64,000 bases of DNA from the NCBI GenBank assembly GCA_033439295.1, contig JAVTLE010000010.1, positions 1,178,001-1,242,000 of the forward strand. The letters run 5' to 3'. Origin of the DNA: Deuterostichococcus epilithicus. Taxonomy: Eukaryota; Chlorophyta; Trebouxiophyceae; Prasiolales; Stichococcaceae. A program made the position numbers and the translations under genes. Below are positions 23,518 to 35,267 of this stretch, one piece after another. Below the pieces are notes generated by a model. It saw only the letters and a list, made by a program, of their open reading frames with translations. It had not been told where the DNA came from and searched no databases. How positions within the stretch are numbered: position 1 is the first letter of the stretch; each line of letters begins with the position of its first letter.

Positions 23518-26500
23518 TCAGGCCATCGCAGCGGGCGCGCTCTGCTGCAGCAGCTCACTCTGCTGCACCGCCAGGCCGCCGTGGCGCTGCAGCGCCGCCG
23601 GCAGCGCCGTCTGGAGCGGCGCCAGGCCGGGGCGGCCGGCGCGGCCGCCAGCCGGGCCGCCAGCTCGGCAAGCGCGTCTGGCGGGAACCAGGCGGCGCCG
23701 CACTGCTGCCGCTCAACGTCCGTCACCTGCGCAGCAGCCACGAGCACGGCTGATTCACAGGGCAACGGGAGCACGAGCAGGCAGCAAAGAGGCGAAGGGT
23801 GCACCTCCTGGACGTGCTGTTCAATGGTGACGACACAAGCAATACGCTTGCACAACAATGAGGATCACCAGGCATGTCTAGGTTTGCAGTGACCGGCTGC
23901 AAGATGCCAGAGGAGCGGCAGAGGTCGCGGAGCGGACTGCGTCAGGATCCGACAGCCAGGTTGCATCTGGACGTAGACCCACCTGGCAGTCCCAGACGTC
24001 GAGGAAGGACAGTGTCAGGCGCGCCGCCTCCGGCAGCCTGTCAAAGCGCAGTAGCAGCCGCAGCGCCGCCGCCGGGTCGGGGCCACCGCCTGTCATGCCG
24101 CTGCCCACACGCGCCGCCGCCTCTGCCTGCGCGCCGGTCGACAGAACACGTGATGCGCTCCTGGGACAGCGCGGGGCGTCGCAGCACCGCAGCAACCGCG
24201 CCCAAGCGAGTCGGAGGGCGCAATGAGTGTGTGTGCCCGAGTCGAGCCCTGCTGGATCGCAGCCTCTCCCATTTGCTGATTGGCACGGAATGCGCTCGAG
24301 TGCTCGACGAGCGACACACAGTCCTGCTCGACTGCCACACTTCTAGGGAGCGGCCCACACCATGTCTGACCTGGAAGGGGCGCAGCAGCCACGGCGGGGG
24401 CTGCAGCCGGCGGTCGGTCGCCAGCACCGAGCGCAGCGCTGCGACATGCAGCCGCCAGCCGTGCTGCGGGCCGTCGGCGCCGGCCAGGAAGCGCGCCAGC
24501 CGCTGCCACGCTGTGGCCTCGGCCGCTGACCCGGTTGTCCCTGCAGGTGCATGCGAGCAGATGAAGCCTGCAGTCCAGATGTCCCTGTCGCTGGTTCAGG
24601 GTCATTGCGAGTATGACGCACAGGAAAAAGCTGAATGGAACGAGTATGAATGATTGCAGCTTGGTGGAAGGCTGTGCTGGCACTGCACACCTGCCGCCGC
24701 CGTCGCAGCCGCCGGCTGCCGCAGCTGCAGGCGCGCCGCCTCGGTGGCGAGGTGCGCCGCGACCTGCTGGAGCGCCGCCGTCAGCTCCCCACCCTGCAGC
24801 ACCGCTGCGGCCAGCGCCAGCGCCGCATCCACCCTCCCTGCAGCATGGAGGCGTTGCATCGTGGACGTGGATGGCAGGCTTGCAGCAGGACCTTACGTTG
24901 CCCCAGCGACAGGAGGTCCGGCGAGTGCTCAACCGTGGGGCACGCCTTGCGCAACACAACAAGACAGCAACACATCCCGCCCCTCGGTGCCTGGGCAGCT
25001 GCAGGAAGCCATCACAGGCCGTGGAGAACAGCTGTGGTCCCAGGGGAAGCCGGCCATCAGGTGCAGGCGTCAGCCAGCCTCGCACCCAGGGTGAGCAGGT
25101 GCTGCAGCAGGTCGGCAGGGTCTGTCGCCGGCGCCGCGCCGCCGGGCGGCACATTGGCCGCCGCCGCTGAGCGCGCTGCCGCCACCGCCGCCTCCCTCCG
25201 CAGCCCCGCCAGCGATAGCACGTGCACCGGCTCGTGCGACACGTCCCACGCCGCCGCCGCCGCCTCTGCATCCTCCCCTGCTTCCGGTCGCCGCTGCTCC
25301 GCGTCCGGGCCGTCGTGGCCGAGCCCGTCTGCGTGGTCCGCCTCCATGTCGGCGGCCGCTGCGTCGGGTGCTGCGGGGCGCTGGGCGTACGGAGATGGGG
25401 CGTTCCCGCCGCCGAAAGCACGGCCGGCGGCGGCGGGCGGCGCTGGGTCCAGCAGCCAGGCGTGCTCCGCGCCGACGCAGCCCAGCGCGTTGGCGGCCGT
25501 GGCTGCGCAGCCGAGAAGAGTGCATCAGTCAGATGGGGCGCCGTCCACTGTAAAGACTGTGTGTAAGGGTGAGAAGCCCACACAGAACCCTCCGTGCAGT
25601 GCTCAGCCGCACCCGCACAGACTGGCGTGCCCGACTCAGTCTGCATCTCAACTTGCCAAGGAGACGACTGGCGCCCTCGCAGTCCCCTGAGCGCACAAAT
25701 GCACATGCAGGACCCCCCACCCAGCGCGGCTGCGACGTCGCGCAGCGTGGCGGCGTCGGCGGGCGCCGCAGCCTGCAGGCGGCGCGCCCACGCCAGCATG
25801 GCGGCCGCCGCCTCGGCGTGCGCGCCGTGCTTGGCGTGCAGCGCATACAGCAGGTGGTACGGCCGCTCCAGGGCAGCGGCGTCCAGCCGTGCCGCCCGCC
25901 GCCGCAGCACCGACGTCGCCTCCGCCAGCAGCGACGTGTGCACTTCCCTGCAGGCACGGCTCACAAACATCTTTCCTCCTTCTAAACAAGGACGAGCAGC
26001 GTGTGCCCTCCAAGCCTGCTGATCAACGCCTGATGAGGGCGCGGACAAACGCTTTCGCATGTCAGGGTTTGCCTGAGAGGAGGCCGGCACAACCCGCTAT
26101 AACTGCTGTGCTTGTTGGCGAGTCGCCACATCCAGCCCAGAAGAGCCTGGCATGGGCATCGCATGCTGGACCTGCCCGGATTGCTTTTCAATACACAGAA
26201 CAAGGTCAGGAATGCCCTCTCAGACGCACTACCCCAGAGCCAGATCGGCAGCGCACCGGCCATTCCGCTCCAGGGTCACGGCGCCCGCAAAGGGCAGTGC
26301 CAGCAGCCGCGCGTGCGCCCGCCACGCCGCCATCGATGCCAGAAGCCGGCTGAGGCCCTCCGCCACGCGCCGCGGCTCCGGGTTCGATATCGCAGCCGCG
26401 TACGCCTCCTGCAGAGCCACGGGCAGGACGTGTGTCTCAGAGCGTGAACTCACAAGCGCACCGGTGGAGGGCTCTTGGTAGAAGCTGTCGCACTTGTGAG

Positions 26501-29500
26501 TGCCAGAGGCTAGAATAGCCAAGCTGGTCCCGGTGTCGCCCAGGACCTGCCTGCGCTGCCGGCAGATGCCAGCCGGTGACACAGGAACCCCAGACAATTA
26601 GGAACCATTAACCTGCAAAGTCGTCGTCGCCTGATCAGCGCTTCTCAGACTTCCTCCACTCGTCGGTTCCGCAGGCGGAGACTGCTATGGCGCACCTCAT
26701 AGGCGCCTGCTTCCAGCGCGTACTCGAACAGGTTTGCCCACAGGCGGCCCTCGCGGCGGGCGACCTCCTGGGAGGCCGCGGCGCCGCTCAGGGCGGCGTC
26801 CACGCGCTGCACCGCGGCGGCGGCGAATGCGGCGGCTGCGCCGGGGGCGCCAGCGCGCTCCAGAGCGCCCATCACCGCCTCGTAGTACTGCAGCTCCAGA
26901 GCCTGGGTGGGGGGGAAGGGCGGGGGTTGTTGCATTTTCTTTTCCAAGGTCACAGGGTTCAGTTGTCACGTGGCACGGAGGAGGCGAGCAGCGGGGGCGG
27001 AGCAGGCGGAGCTGGTACCACACGGCTACAGCACTGGTCTCCCCCGACCTGCCGAGCTGTGGGTGATGGGATGTGACTTGCAGGAAACTTCAGCCGACGG
27101 CCAGCGGCATGTCCCCCGAATGTGTCATTGCCAAACACCTGGGGGCCCTCCTCCGGCACATGGCCAATTGTGTCGCGCTGCAGCGCGGCCAGCAGCCGCC
27201 GGCACAGCACCACGCTGGCGTCGGCCGCGTCCGCCTCGGGGCGGAACGCGGCAGCGGCCGCGAAGAGCGGCTGCAGCGCCTCTGCTGCCGCGTCGGCGCG
27301 CGCATCAGCACCCAGCTGCGGTCGCCGCAGGGCATCGATCAGCGCCAGCCCCTGAGGCAGCACGGTCCTTGCGACTGTCAGAACGACCTGCCTGCAATGA
27401 CTCGCCTGGCAGGCACCGAGGCAACGGAACCTTTCGCCGGCATTCTGCGAGCGCCTGGAGGGAGGCTTGAAAAAATCGTGTAACATCAGGTTTGTGCCGG
27501 GAGTTGGTGCTGTGTCACCAAGGCCCGCCATCCAGGCCACGTGGGGCGCGCTCTGGATGGAACCTGTCAACACCGGTCTGTGTTCTAACGACGCGTAGTT
27601 GCAGCCCACCTTGAGCAGCTGCAGCGCTGGGTCCGCAGCCAGCGGCCCCGCCAGGCGCAGCAGCCCCGGCAGCAGCGCCAGCTGCCGTGCAGCCAGCAGC
27701 GCGGCGCCGACCGCNTGCAGCTGNCGGTGGGGCGCCTCCAGGCCTGTGGCGGCGGCGCCGTCCGAGCCGGCCCCCGGGCAGCGCAGCAGAGCAGCGAAGC
27801 GGGCGGCCCAGGGCTCCAGGCCATGATCCAGCGTAACTCCTGGGACGGGCAGTGGCGGTGGGTCGAAAACGCGATGCAAAACGAGCTGTGGCCTGAGGCT
27901 GTCAGCGGGCAGGCTCGCTGCGCATCAGCGTGGACGGCTGCAGACGCAGGGAGTGGCTGCTGGCCTGGGAGTGTGCAGCTGTGTGGAATCTGAATGTCGT
28001 GCCAGCGCGTCAGCATCATCAAGCCCTGGTCACAAGCGGCAGCGAGCTCTGCCTCGCATGTGTGTCTCAACAAGTGCGCACCGCCGTGCCGGCGGGCGAG
28101 CTCTGGCAGGAACAGGTGTGCGACGGTGCCGCCGCCACCGCCGCTGCCGCCGCCTGCTGCAGCCGCCCCATCGCGCGCGCCGCCGGGCGCTGCTGCCGGC
28201 GCGAGATGCGGCTGGCCGCCGCCGGCCGGCGCCACCAGCTGCAGCTTGCCGATCAGCGCCGCAGGGTCGCCGGATGCAGTAGGGGCCGCCGCTGACGACT
28301 TGTCGATCGGCGTGGACGCCGCCCAGTGGGCAATCGCCGCAGTCAGGAACGCCACAAACGCCTGAGAGGCGGCACGTAGAGGTCACGCTGTGCAACGTGC
28401 TCGGCTGGGGCACAAGAAGACGCGATGCGCGGGACGAGCTTTACAAACACGAGTTGTTTGCCACATGATCCAGGCGACAGAGCCAGCGCGCAGGCAGCGG
28501 TGTGCACACTAACTGCTGAACAGATGAGGTTGTCAAGCTCGTCAACGTTCAGGCAGCCGTGCCATACTTGGGGCAGCAGCTCCTGCTGCAGGGCGGCCGC
28601 CTGCGCCGGCGCCAGGTGCCAGCCGCCGGCGCCGCGCGCGTCCGCNAGNGCCCGCAGCAGCACCCCGCTTCCAGCAGCCGCAGCGCCGCCGCGTGTGCCT
28701 CCGCCCCCGCCGCCGCCACCAGCGCGTCCCCACCGCCCGCGGCACGCGCGGCGGCGCCGCCGTCGCGGGCGGAACCGCCATCGCCGGCGGCCTGCGCCGG
28801 AGGCGCGCGCGGCGGCGGCGGCGACGGCGGCGGCGGCGGCGTCGGTGCCCGCCAGCCGTGCGATGTACGAGCGCAGGGAGGCGACCGGGTCTTGCAGCGG
28901 CGACAGCTGCGCGCGCAGCTCGGCGCCCCAGCGGCGGCGCGCCAGCCGCCAGGCCGACTGCGCCGCGGCCTGCTCGCTGCTGACGGGCCTACAGAAGGAG
29001 GGACACCGAGTGAATCACTTGAAAGTCTTTGCACACTGTTGCCAAGGCCGGACTGATGCGTGTGGGTCGCATGTAATGGATGCTAACACAGCGAAGTAGC
29101 AGGATCGTGAGTGATGCACTCGTCGCTGTTGGAATCCAAGCCATTCTGGACTCGAATCCCTTGCACCCGCGACTGCTGTCGGCCGGCAGGCTGCTGGTGG
29201 CCAGCGCGGTGGCCAGGCCCGGCAGCAGCTGCCCCAGAACGTCGGCGCCGGACATCGCGGCTCCGAGCGCCAGCTCCAGCGGCAGAGGACCCAGCAGCCG
29301 CCGCACGCCGCCTGCGTGCGCACGGCTGACTTCAGTTCCGACTCCAGCAACGGGACTGGCTGCGGCAGCTGCAGGACCTTGAGCACCAGCAGGAGCACCA
29401 ACTGGATGCTACGGTTCGAACCAGGCTGCTCGACTTCGTCAGGGACACGCAAAGCATTCGTCACGAGGATTCACGCACTCTACGCTGACGCTTTGCGCAG

Positions 29501-32076
29501 CACTCTGCGTGCAAGTACGAGCCAGATCGGCTCTCAAGCCCGCAGCCGAATTCTCGACCAGGCCTTGTGGCACCATACAAGAACGCGGCCTGACCCTGCC
29601 ACGAACGAGCAGTTTGATGGGCACATCCGCAGTCCCGCACACCTGCAGCTGCCTCGATGTTGGCGAGGTGCGGGGCGGGCGGCGGCGCGAGCGCCGGCGG
29701 CGCAGGGCGCGGCAGTCCCACGCAGCCGCCTCCGCGAAGGAGCGCGGGCGCGTCCCAGCCGCCGCCCGGCAGCCCGCCCAGGCCCACGGGCGCATAGCGG
29801 CCTCGCCACGCGTGCGCATATGCCGCCAGGAAGCCGCGCGCAGCCGACAGGTCGCCTGCCGCGACAGGGGGCGAGGCGACCTTCAGTTGGCGGGCTGCGG
29901 TCACCCGTGCGACTCCCTGATGCGGCTGTGAAACTGAAGCGGAAGATGGATTCCACAGCGGCCTCAATGAGAAATGGCAGCTGCGTGCGCTCAGTAAGCA
30001 TCGTATCTTCCAATCGGGATCTTGCACAAGATCGCAATCAAGGTGTTGCCATCGAAACCCACCGGCAGCCTGCAGGGCGTGCAAAATGCGCTCCTGGGTG
30101 GCCGCCGCGCCGGCTGCCGCAATCTCCTCAACAGACGCCTGCATCCAGAACCGCCATCGGTGGGTCCTCTGCAGCTGCACTTGGCCTGCCCCCCCCAAGC
30201 ATCCCTTTGAAGAACGTCAGCGACTTGCCTGCCCTTCACACTTTGCAATTAACATTCAAACGAGAAGCCTATTCTCTAACCCTACAGTAGCGTCATCAAA
30301 CCGCTGTGCCGCCCTTGTGCCGCAGCCTCCTGCGAGCCCCACCTGCTGCCCCACCCGCTGCAGCGCCTCGCACAGGCTGGCGGCGCAGCGCAGCCCCGGC
30401 GCCGACAGCAGCCGCGCCAGGTGCGCCGCGCCCAGCAGCGGCTCGCCGCCGCNGGCGCCCTGTCGCAGCTGCGCTGCGACCGCTGCCCACATGGAATCCT
30501 GCAGCCACGCAGGCGGGGACTTGTGGAGCCTTCGAGCACGTTCAGCCTGTGAGCACGTGCGTGACACACAACCGCAAAGCCCCAGTGTGCTCAACAGCTG
30601 TGCGCATGGAATAGTAGGCGAACAAAGCAGCAATTCTTCTGTGCTGCAACAGGGCGCCCAGCGCTGCATCACGGCGAGAACGTCTGGCCCGTAGCCACTG
30701 CCGCACCTGCAGCGGCGTCGTGTCGGTCGAGGCGCCCAGCGCCTGCAGACCGTCGTCCAGCAGTGCGGCGGCCCGTGGCGCGCCCTGCGGCCGCGCCGAG
30801 TGCAGGCCGCCGTGCGTGAGCACCCAGGTCTGCTCACCGACGCCGCTGAGGAACATATCCAGGGCCTCCCCCGCCGGCCCCTGCATGCGCATGTGCACAC
30901 GTGCAAAGCGTCTGCAACCATGCCCTCTTGATACTTGAATGGGCCCAAGCATCAGCACTTTCACATTGCAGCCTCTCGTGAATCCCACACACGTTTGGTG
31001 GGTGCCTACCATGCAAGTGCCTTGCACACCTGGAGCGAAGCTGTGTGCTGCAGGCCCGCGGCGCGGCCCTCAAAGTGCACAGTGAACAGCTCAATGGCGG
31101 ACGACGCCCCTTCACCGCCGCCGCCGCCGCTGTCCCGGCCGCCGCCGAGCTGCACGCCCAGCAGCGCCTGCCGTGGTCCTTCGAGCGCCGCCAGGCGCAG
31201 CCGCNTCGGCGGGGCGCNGCCGGCAAAGGCGCCGCTGCCGGGCGCCAGCGCCGCCAGGTTGGGCACGACGGCCGTCGGTGCCGCGGCTTTGGTGTCCCAG
31301 AAGCGCAGCGAGGCGTCTTCGTACAGCGCCGCCAGCATGTGCGGGCCCAGGAAGGGCGCTGGGGCAAGGTCCGCAACGCCGGGCGCCGGCGTGCCGCCCC
31401 AGAACCCACGTGCCAGCCGCGTCACGAGGCCGTCGCCGCTGACGGCCAGCAGCGGTGAGTCTTCAATGGGCAGCTCCCCGGCGAAGCAGGCCAGCGGCAC
31501 GCAGCGCACGCCGCCGGCGTTGCCGCCGACCGCCACGGCGCCCGACACGGCCGCGAGGCTGGTCGGCGCTCCAAGCGCAGCGGCGTCTGGAATGGCGACC
31601 GACTTGACCGCTGCGGGACCGGCTGACGCCAGGGCCGTCAGCAGAGACCGAGCGCTCCGCCGGAGGCTAACAGAATGGAGCACGGCGTCGGCGGTGAGGA
31701 AGTACAGGACCGCAGCGGCGTCGCCGGCCCAGACGACCACCTCCGGCAGCAGCGGCGCAGCAAAGGTCACGCGCAGTGCCGCGCTGGTTTCTGGTCCGGC
31801 CAGGGTCCACTCGCGCAGCACCACGCTGTTGGCATCGGATGCACTGATGGCCCAGCTGAGCCCGCGCTCATCGGCTGCACCGGCGCCAGCTGACGCATTC
31901 TGCTGCCACAAATAGGCTGACCCGCCTCGCTTCGCAGGCGCCGGCCAGTCTGCTGCTGGCGCTTGGGCATCATCTGGAGCCGGCACGGAGATCGACTGCA
32001 AGCTTTCCACGGGCTCAAAGGGCACCTCGCAGTGGCTTATGGCTGCCCGATCAGCTGCGTGGGGATGATCTGCCAT
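23518..32076 (-). CDS. NUP160: Nucleoporin NUP160/Nup120, Y-complex subunit
   Basis: Structural member of the outer-ring (Y, Nup107-160) complex of the nuclear pore. A first exon of more than 1 kb (32076 to about 31030) encodes the N-terminal beta-propeller (WAISASDANSVVLREWTL, LPEVVVWAGD, LRFWDTK). About 17 further exons encode a helical, Ala-rich solenoid; clear blocks lie near 30885-30650, 30500-30310, 29910-29640, 28985-28540, 27840-27595, 27390-27100, 26910-26670, 25950-25710, 25500-25060, 24860-24690 and 24540-24380. The Nup160-specific end DPAAALRLLLRFDRLPEAAR (about 24080-24010) and WFPPDALAELAARL (about 23690) match the family's closing helices. Within the last exon the family-like reading (ending SELLQQSAPAAMA) is in a different frame from its beginning, in a very GC-rich tract: an unseen intron or a base-count error. 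Single N bases at 27715, 27724, 28646, 28649, 30453, 31205 and 31218 blur some residues. Identity is good; exon edges are approximate. Confidence 0.82.
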
Positions 32077-32762
32077 GCTTGCGCTGGCGCGACAGTCGCC
32101 TAGCCGAAACAGCCACTCCGGCAGCTTATGTTCGAGGCAGTCAGCATGTGAAGTGCGTGCGATGGGTGCTGAGCCTTCGCCCGAAATTAGACCTGGTTGC
32201 GTTTGTTCAGAAGGGTTTTGGGGACTGGAGTCAGGTGAAGGATAGCGCCTGGCATGTGCAGTGTTTTGCGAGCTTGCCGGCCCTGAGCTGCTTCAAATGT
32301 AGTATTCTTGTCTGGAGTGCCACCGCTTGAACAAGCGACCTTACGTTTTGCTGCACCCGCACCCGCTGATCATCGGAACTGGTCCGTTGACACTTCCTTC
32401 GCTGCACGTTTAAGCTGATTGCTGGGCGCTGGACAAAACAGCTTTGTCATCAGGCTGTCAAAGCGTAATCCAAGCCGCCTGCGCGGCAGAATCCCCGGAC
32501 CGGACTGGTGAGCAGACCTAGTTTTAGGGATCTGTTCGACACCTGCACCCTCGTGCTTGCTCGACGGTGCGGGCGACTGAGCCGAAGAAGCTGCGTCTCA
32601 TGGCACGCGTGTTCAATGGGCGAACAGCGCGCAGAGGCGTCGAGCATGACCAGCAACACAACATGACCCGCAGGCGCATCGGCGGTGGGTGGGCAGCCGG
32701 GCTGTGAGTGGTCGTAGGCCTCTGCGTGCCAGGAGCGCTGCTCCCGCGCGCATCCGGCCGCC
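32077..32762. promoter_or_regulatory. Bidirectional upstream region, NUP160 and V-ATPase D
   Basis: The two genes diverge from this 686-base stretch, so it should carry both promoters and 5' UTRs. It contains no frame with recognisable protein similarity. No TATA-like element could be placed with confidence. Confidence 0.55.
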
Positions 32763-35010
32763 ATGTCGGCAGCGAACAGGTACCAGGTGGCGCCGACGGT
32801 GACCATGATGGCGGTCATGAAGTCGAGGCTGACGGGGGCCGTCAAGGGCCACGCGCTGCTCAAAAAGAAGGCGGACGCCCTCACCATGCGCTTCAGGTGG
32901 GGCTGCTGTGCGTGCTGACGGAGCAGTGCTGGGACAAGTTGTGCAGGCAGCGGCAGAGCATCGTGGTCAGGCGGCGTGCCAGGCCGTTTATGCTGTGTGC
33001 CCTGAGTCGGCATGAAGAATGGCGGCTCCCGGGCCGCTGAACTGCCGCCAGCGTCAGCGCCAGCGCAGCTCAAGCAGATCTTCCAATGACCGCGTGCTTA
33101 ATAAACCACACAGGCAGATACTGAAGAAGATCGTGGACACGAAGACCGCCATGGGGGAGAATCTGCGGGCTTCGGCATTTGCGCTGACGGAGGCAAAGTA
33201 CGCCGCCGGCGACTTTCGGCATACAGTCTTTGACAACGTCGACCAGCCCACCGTCAAGGTGCGGCACGCTGCCGGCAGGAGGGCTGTCGCCTCAGCCCGG
33301 CGCAGTGGCCAGCACTGCCCGCCTGCCGCGCAGACAACTACGCAGCCTGGCCTTCATCGAGGTTGCGCAGCTGCAGCAATTTCCAGAGTGGCATCGCCCA
33401 CAACTGCGGCGTTCATCCTTGGCGGCACTCTACCCATTTTGCACCAACCCCGGCACCTGCATGTCAGCGCCAGCATGGACAGCGTGGCGGCCACAACCGT
33501 TGCTGAGCAGTTCGCAGCATCTCATAGTTTCACAGAGCTTCCCTCTGGCACTGTCTGCAGGTCAGGGCCAGCATGGACAACGTGGCGGGCACAAGTCATT
33601 ACTGGATTTCGAGCAGTTCGCAGCAGTCTATGGTTTCAGAAAGCTTGACAGCCCCCTGGCGCTGTCTGCAGGTCAGGGCCAGCATGGACAACGTCGCGGG
33701 TGTGAAGATCCCAAAGTTCGAGCAGTTCACAGAGGGCGTGGACAACAAGATGGCGCTCACCGGCCTCGGCGCAGGCGGCAAGGCCATCCAGGCACGCGCT
33801 CTCGGACGCGCCTGCGCGTCGGGAAGGACCTTCCCTTGCAAGCGGATCCCCTGCCCGGCGTTCCCTCGCCTTGTGTCCATTCCAGACTCGGGCGGTCCTT
33901 CCCTCGTTGGACCCTGAGCATCGAAGCACAGCATCACAAGCAACAGCTTCCACCTTCCGCCGTCCAATGCCATGCTGACATGTCGCTGTGGTCGTGCGCC
34001 GCCTTCCTCAGGCAGCTCGCAAGTTGTGTGTGAACGCCATCCAGCTGCTGGTGCTGGCCAGCACCAGGAGGCCAAGCTACGGGCATGACTTACATAGTGT
34101 TCACTGCTGATGCGCTGTGGTCCCCGCAGGCAGCGCGCAAGTCCTATGTGGACGCCATCCAGCTGCTGGTGGATCTGGCCAGCCTGCAGACGGCGTTTCT
34201 CACACTGGACGAGGCCATCAAGACCACAAACCGGCGCGTCAATGCGCTCGACTCCGTGGTCGTCCCGCGCCTGGAGAACACCATTGCCTACATCAAGGCA
34301 CGCGGCCTGCAAAGGAAGCACCTGCCTTGATTTGCTGTACTTCCCCCTTCCCGACATGGCAGGCGCCCAGGCGGTCGCATGCCGGCGACGGCGACGCGGA
34401 TGCTGGGTGTTTCGCGGGGGTGTGAGGGCATGACGCAGCTGGCATCGCCTGCTGCTTGACGCTGGCGGCCCCACAGCACTGTGGCAGCAAGGTCCGCTTG
34501 GCTCCTCATGCCGGGTGCACCCGACCCTGCCGCCCGCTCCCGAGGGGCACAATGCGAGACGGTGTGATCTGCACTGGAGATCGAGTATTGCGTCAATTGC
34601 AGGGCGAGCTGGACGAGCTGGAGCGGGAGGAGTTCTTCCGCCTCAAAAAGGTGCAGAAGAAAAAGAAAAAGGACGAGGAGGCGCGCCTCCAGGTCGCCCT
34701 CGCCCGAGTGCNCCCCCGGCTCATCCTGATGTCGACTGTGGTTTGCGCCTCAAAACCAAGCCACTCTGCTCGGCGGACGATGCTGCGAACCCCAGGCGCG
34801 GGCATGTCCACACCCCGCCGTGGGTGACGGGAGACGGGCATGTGCGCCGGTGTGTCTGCCACCTGTTCCTGTGTGGTCTTGGTGCAGGCAGGTGGCGTGG
34901 TGTGTGAATATGATGTCGGGTGGCGTTGTGGCATGCAGGTGGACCAGGAGGAGCACGACAAGGAGAATGCCATCCTGTCTAATGGGGACGACAAAGACAT
35001 CATCTTCTGA
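32763..35010 (+). CDS. VHA-D: V-type H+-ATPase subunit D (V1 central stalk)
   Basis: Central rotor shaft of the vacuolar proton pump: it turns inside the A3B3 ring and links ATP hydrolysis to the membrane rotor. Exons 32763-32896, 33114-33258, 33672-33791, 34130-34297, 34603-34692 and 34939-35010 give a protein of about 240 residues, the family's usual length. Marks of the family: the start MSAANRYQVAPTVTMMAVMK, KGHALLKKKADALTMRFR, the long antiparallel coiled coil (LVDLASLQTAFLTLDEAIK, then TNRRVNALDSVVVPRLENT), the charged stretch EREEFFRLKKVQKKKKK, and an acidic end. Two introns have GC donors (33792 and 34298), required by frame and by family alignment. Introns 2 and 3 contain decayed copies of the exon that follows. 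Confidence 0.95.
33462..33740 (+). repeat. Triplicated exon start in V-ATPase D intron 2
   Basis: Three tandem units of about 100-110 bases: 33462-33560, 33561-33671 and the live exon from 33672. Each starts GTCAG(C/G)GCCAGCATGGAC then A(A/G)CGT(G/C)GCGG and contains TTCGAGCAGTTC or GAGCAGTTCGCAGCA. The first two units end in CTGTCTGCAG, the same acceptor that precedes the live exon. Both upstream copies have lost the reading frame after the first 8-10 codons. Confidence 0.92.
34008..34188 (+). repeat. Decayed copy of an exon start in V-ATPase D intron 3
   Basis: The live acceptor and exon start at 34126-34188 (GCAGGCAGCGCGCAAGTC, then GACGCCATCCAGCTGCTGGT) is copied at 34008-34065 (TCAGGCAGCTCGCAAGTT, then AACGCCATCCAGCTGCTGGT), about 118 bases upstream. 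The copy keeps an open frame (AARKLCVNAIQLLVLAST) and a TCAG in place of GCAG, so it is a recent and possibly splice-competent duplicate. Confidence 0.92.
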
Positions 35011-35267
35011 TGCAGCCTTCACATGCGGGCTTGCGTGCGCGCTCTTGATTCCTAGGATGTGGCGATGGGTCGAAGATGGAGCAAGTGAGGTTGTGCACGC
35101 GAGGGAAATGGTAAAACAGGCGCACCACTAGCCATAACATTCGAGTCTCAGTCTCGAAGCAAATCCCTCATTCGTTGCCTGGAAGTGCGCTGCAAACTGG
35201 TCTGCCGCTACAGCAGTGCGACAACAAGCTGCCGACCTAATATGGAATGGCCCGAAGCAGGTTACGC

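Noticed and set aside
24093-26090. A 665-codon open frame on the minus strand.
   Set aside because: It runs through several NUP160 exons and their introns in changing registers. Only parts match the family; the rest is GC-rich read-through.
29410-29440. GGTTCGAACC, which resembles a tRNA B box.
   Set aside because: It is a coding palindrome inside a NUP160 exon (GSNRSIQL on the minus strand), with no tRNA fold around it.
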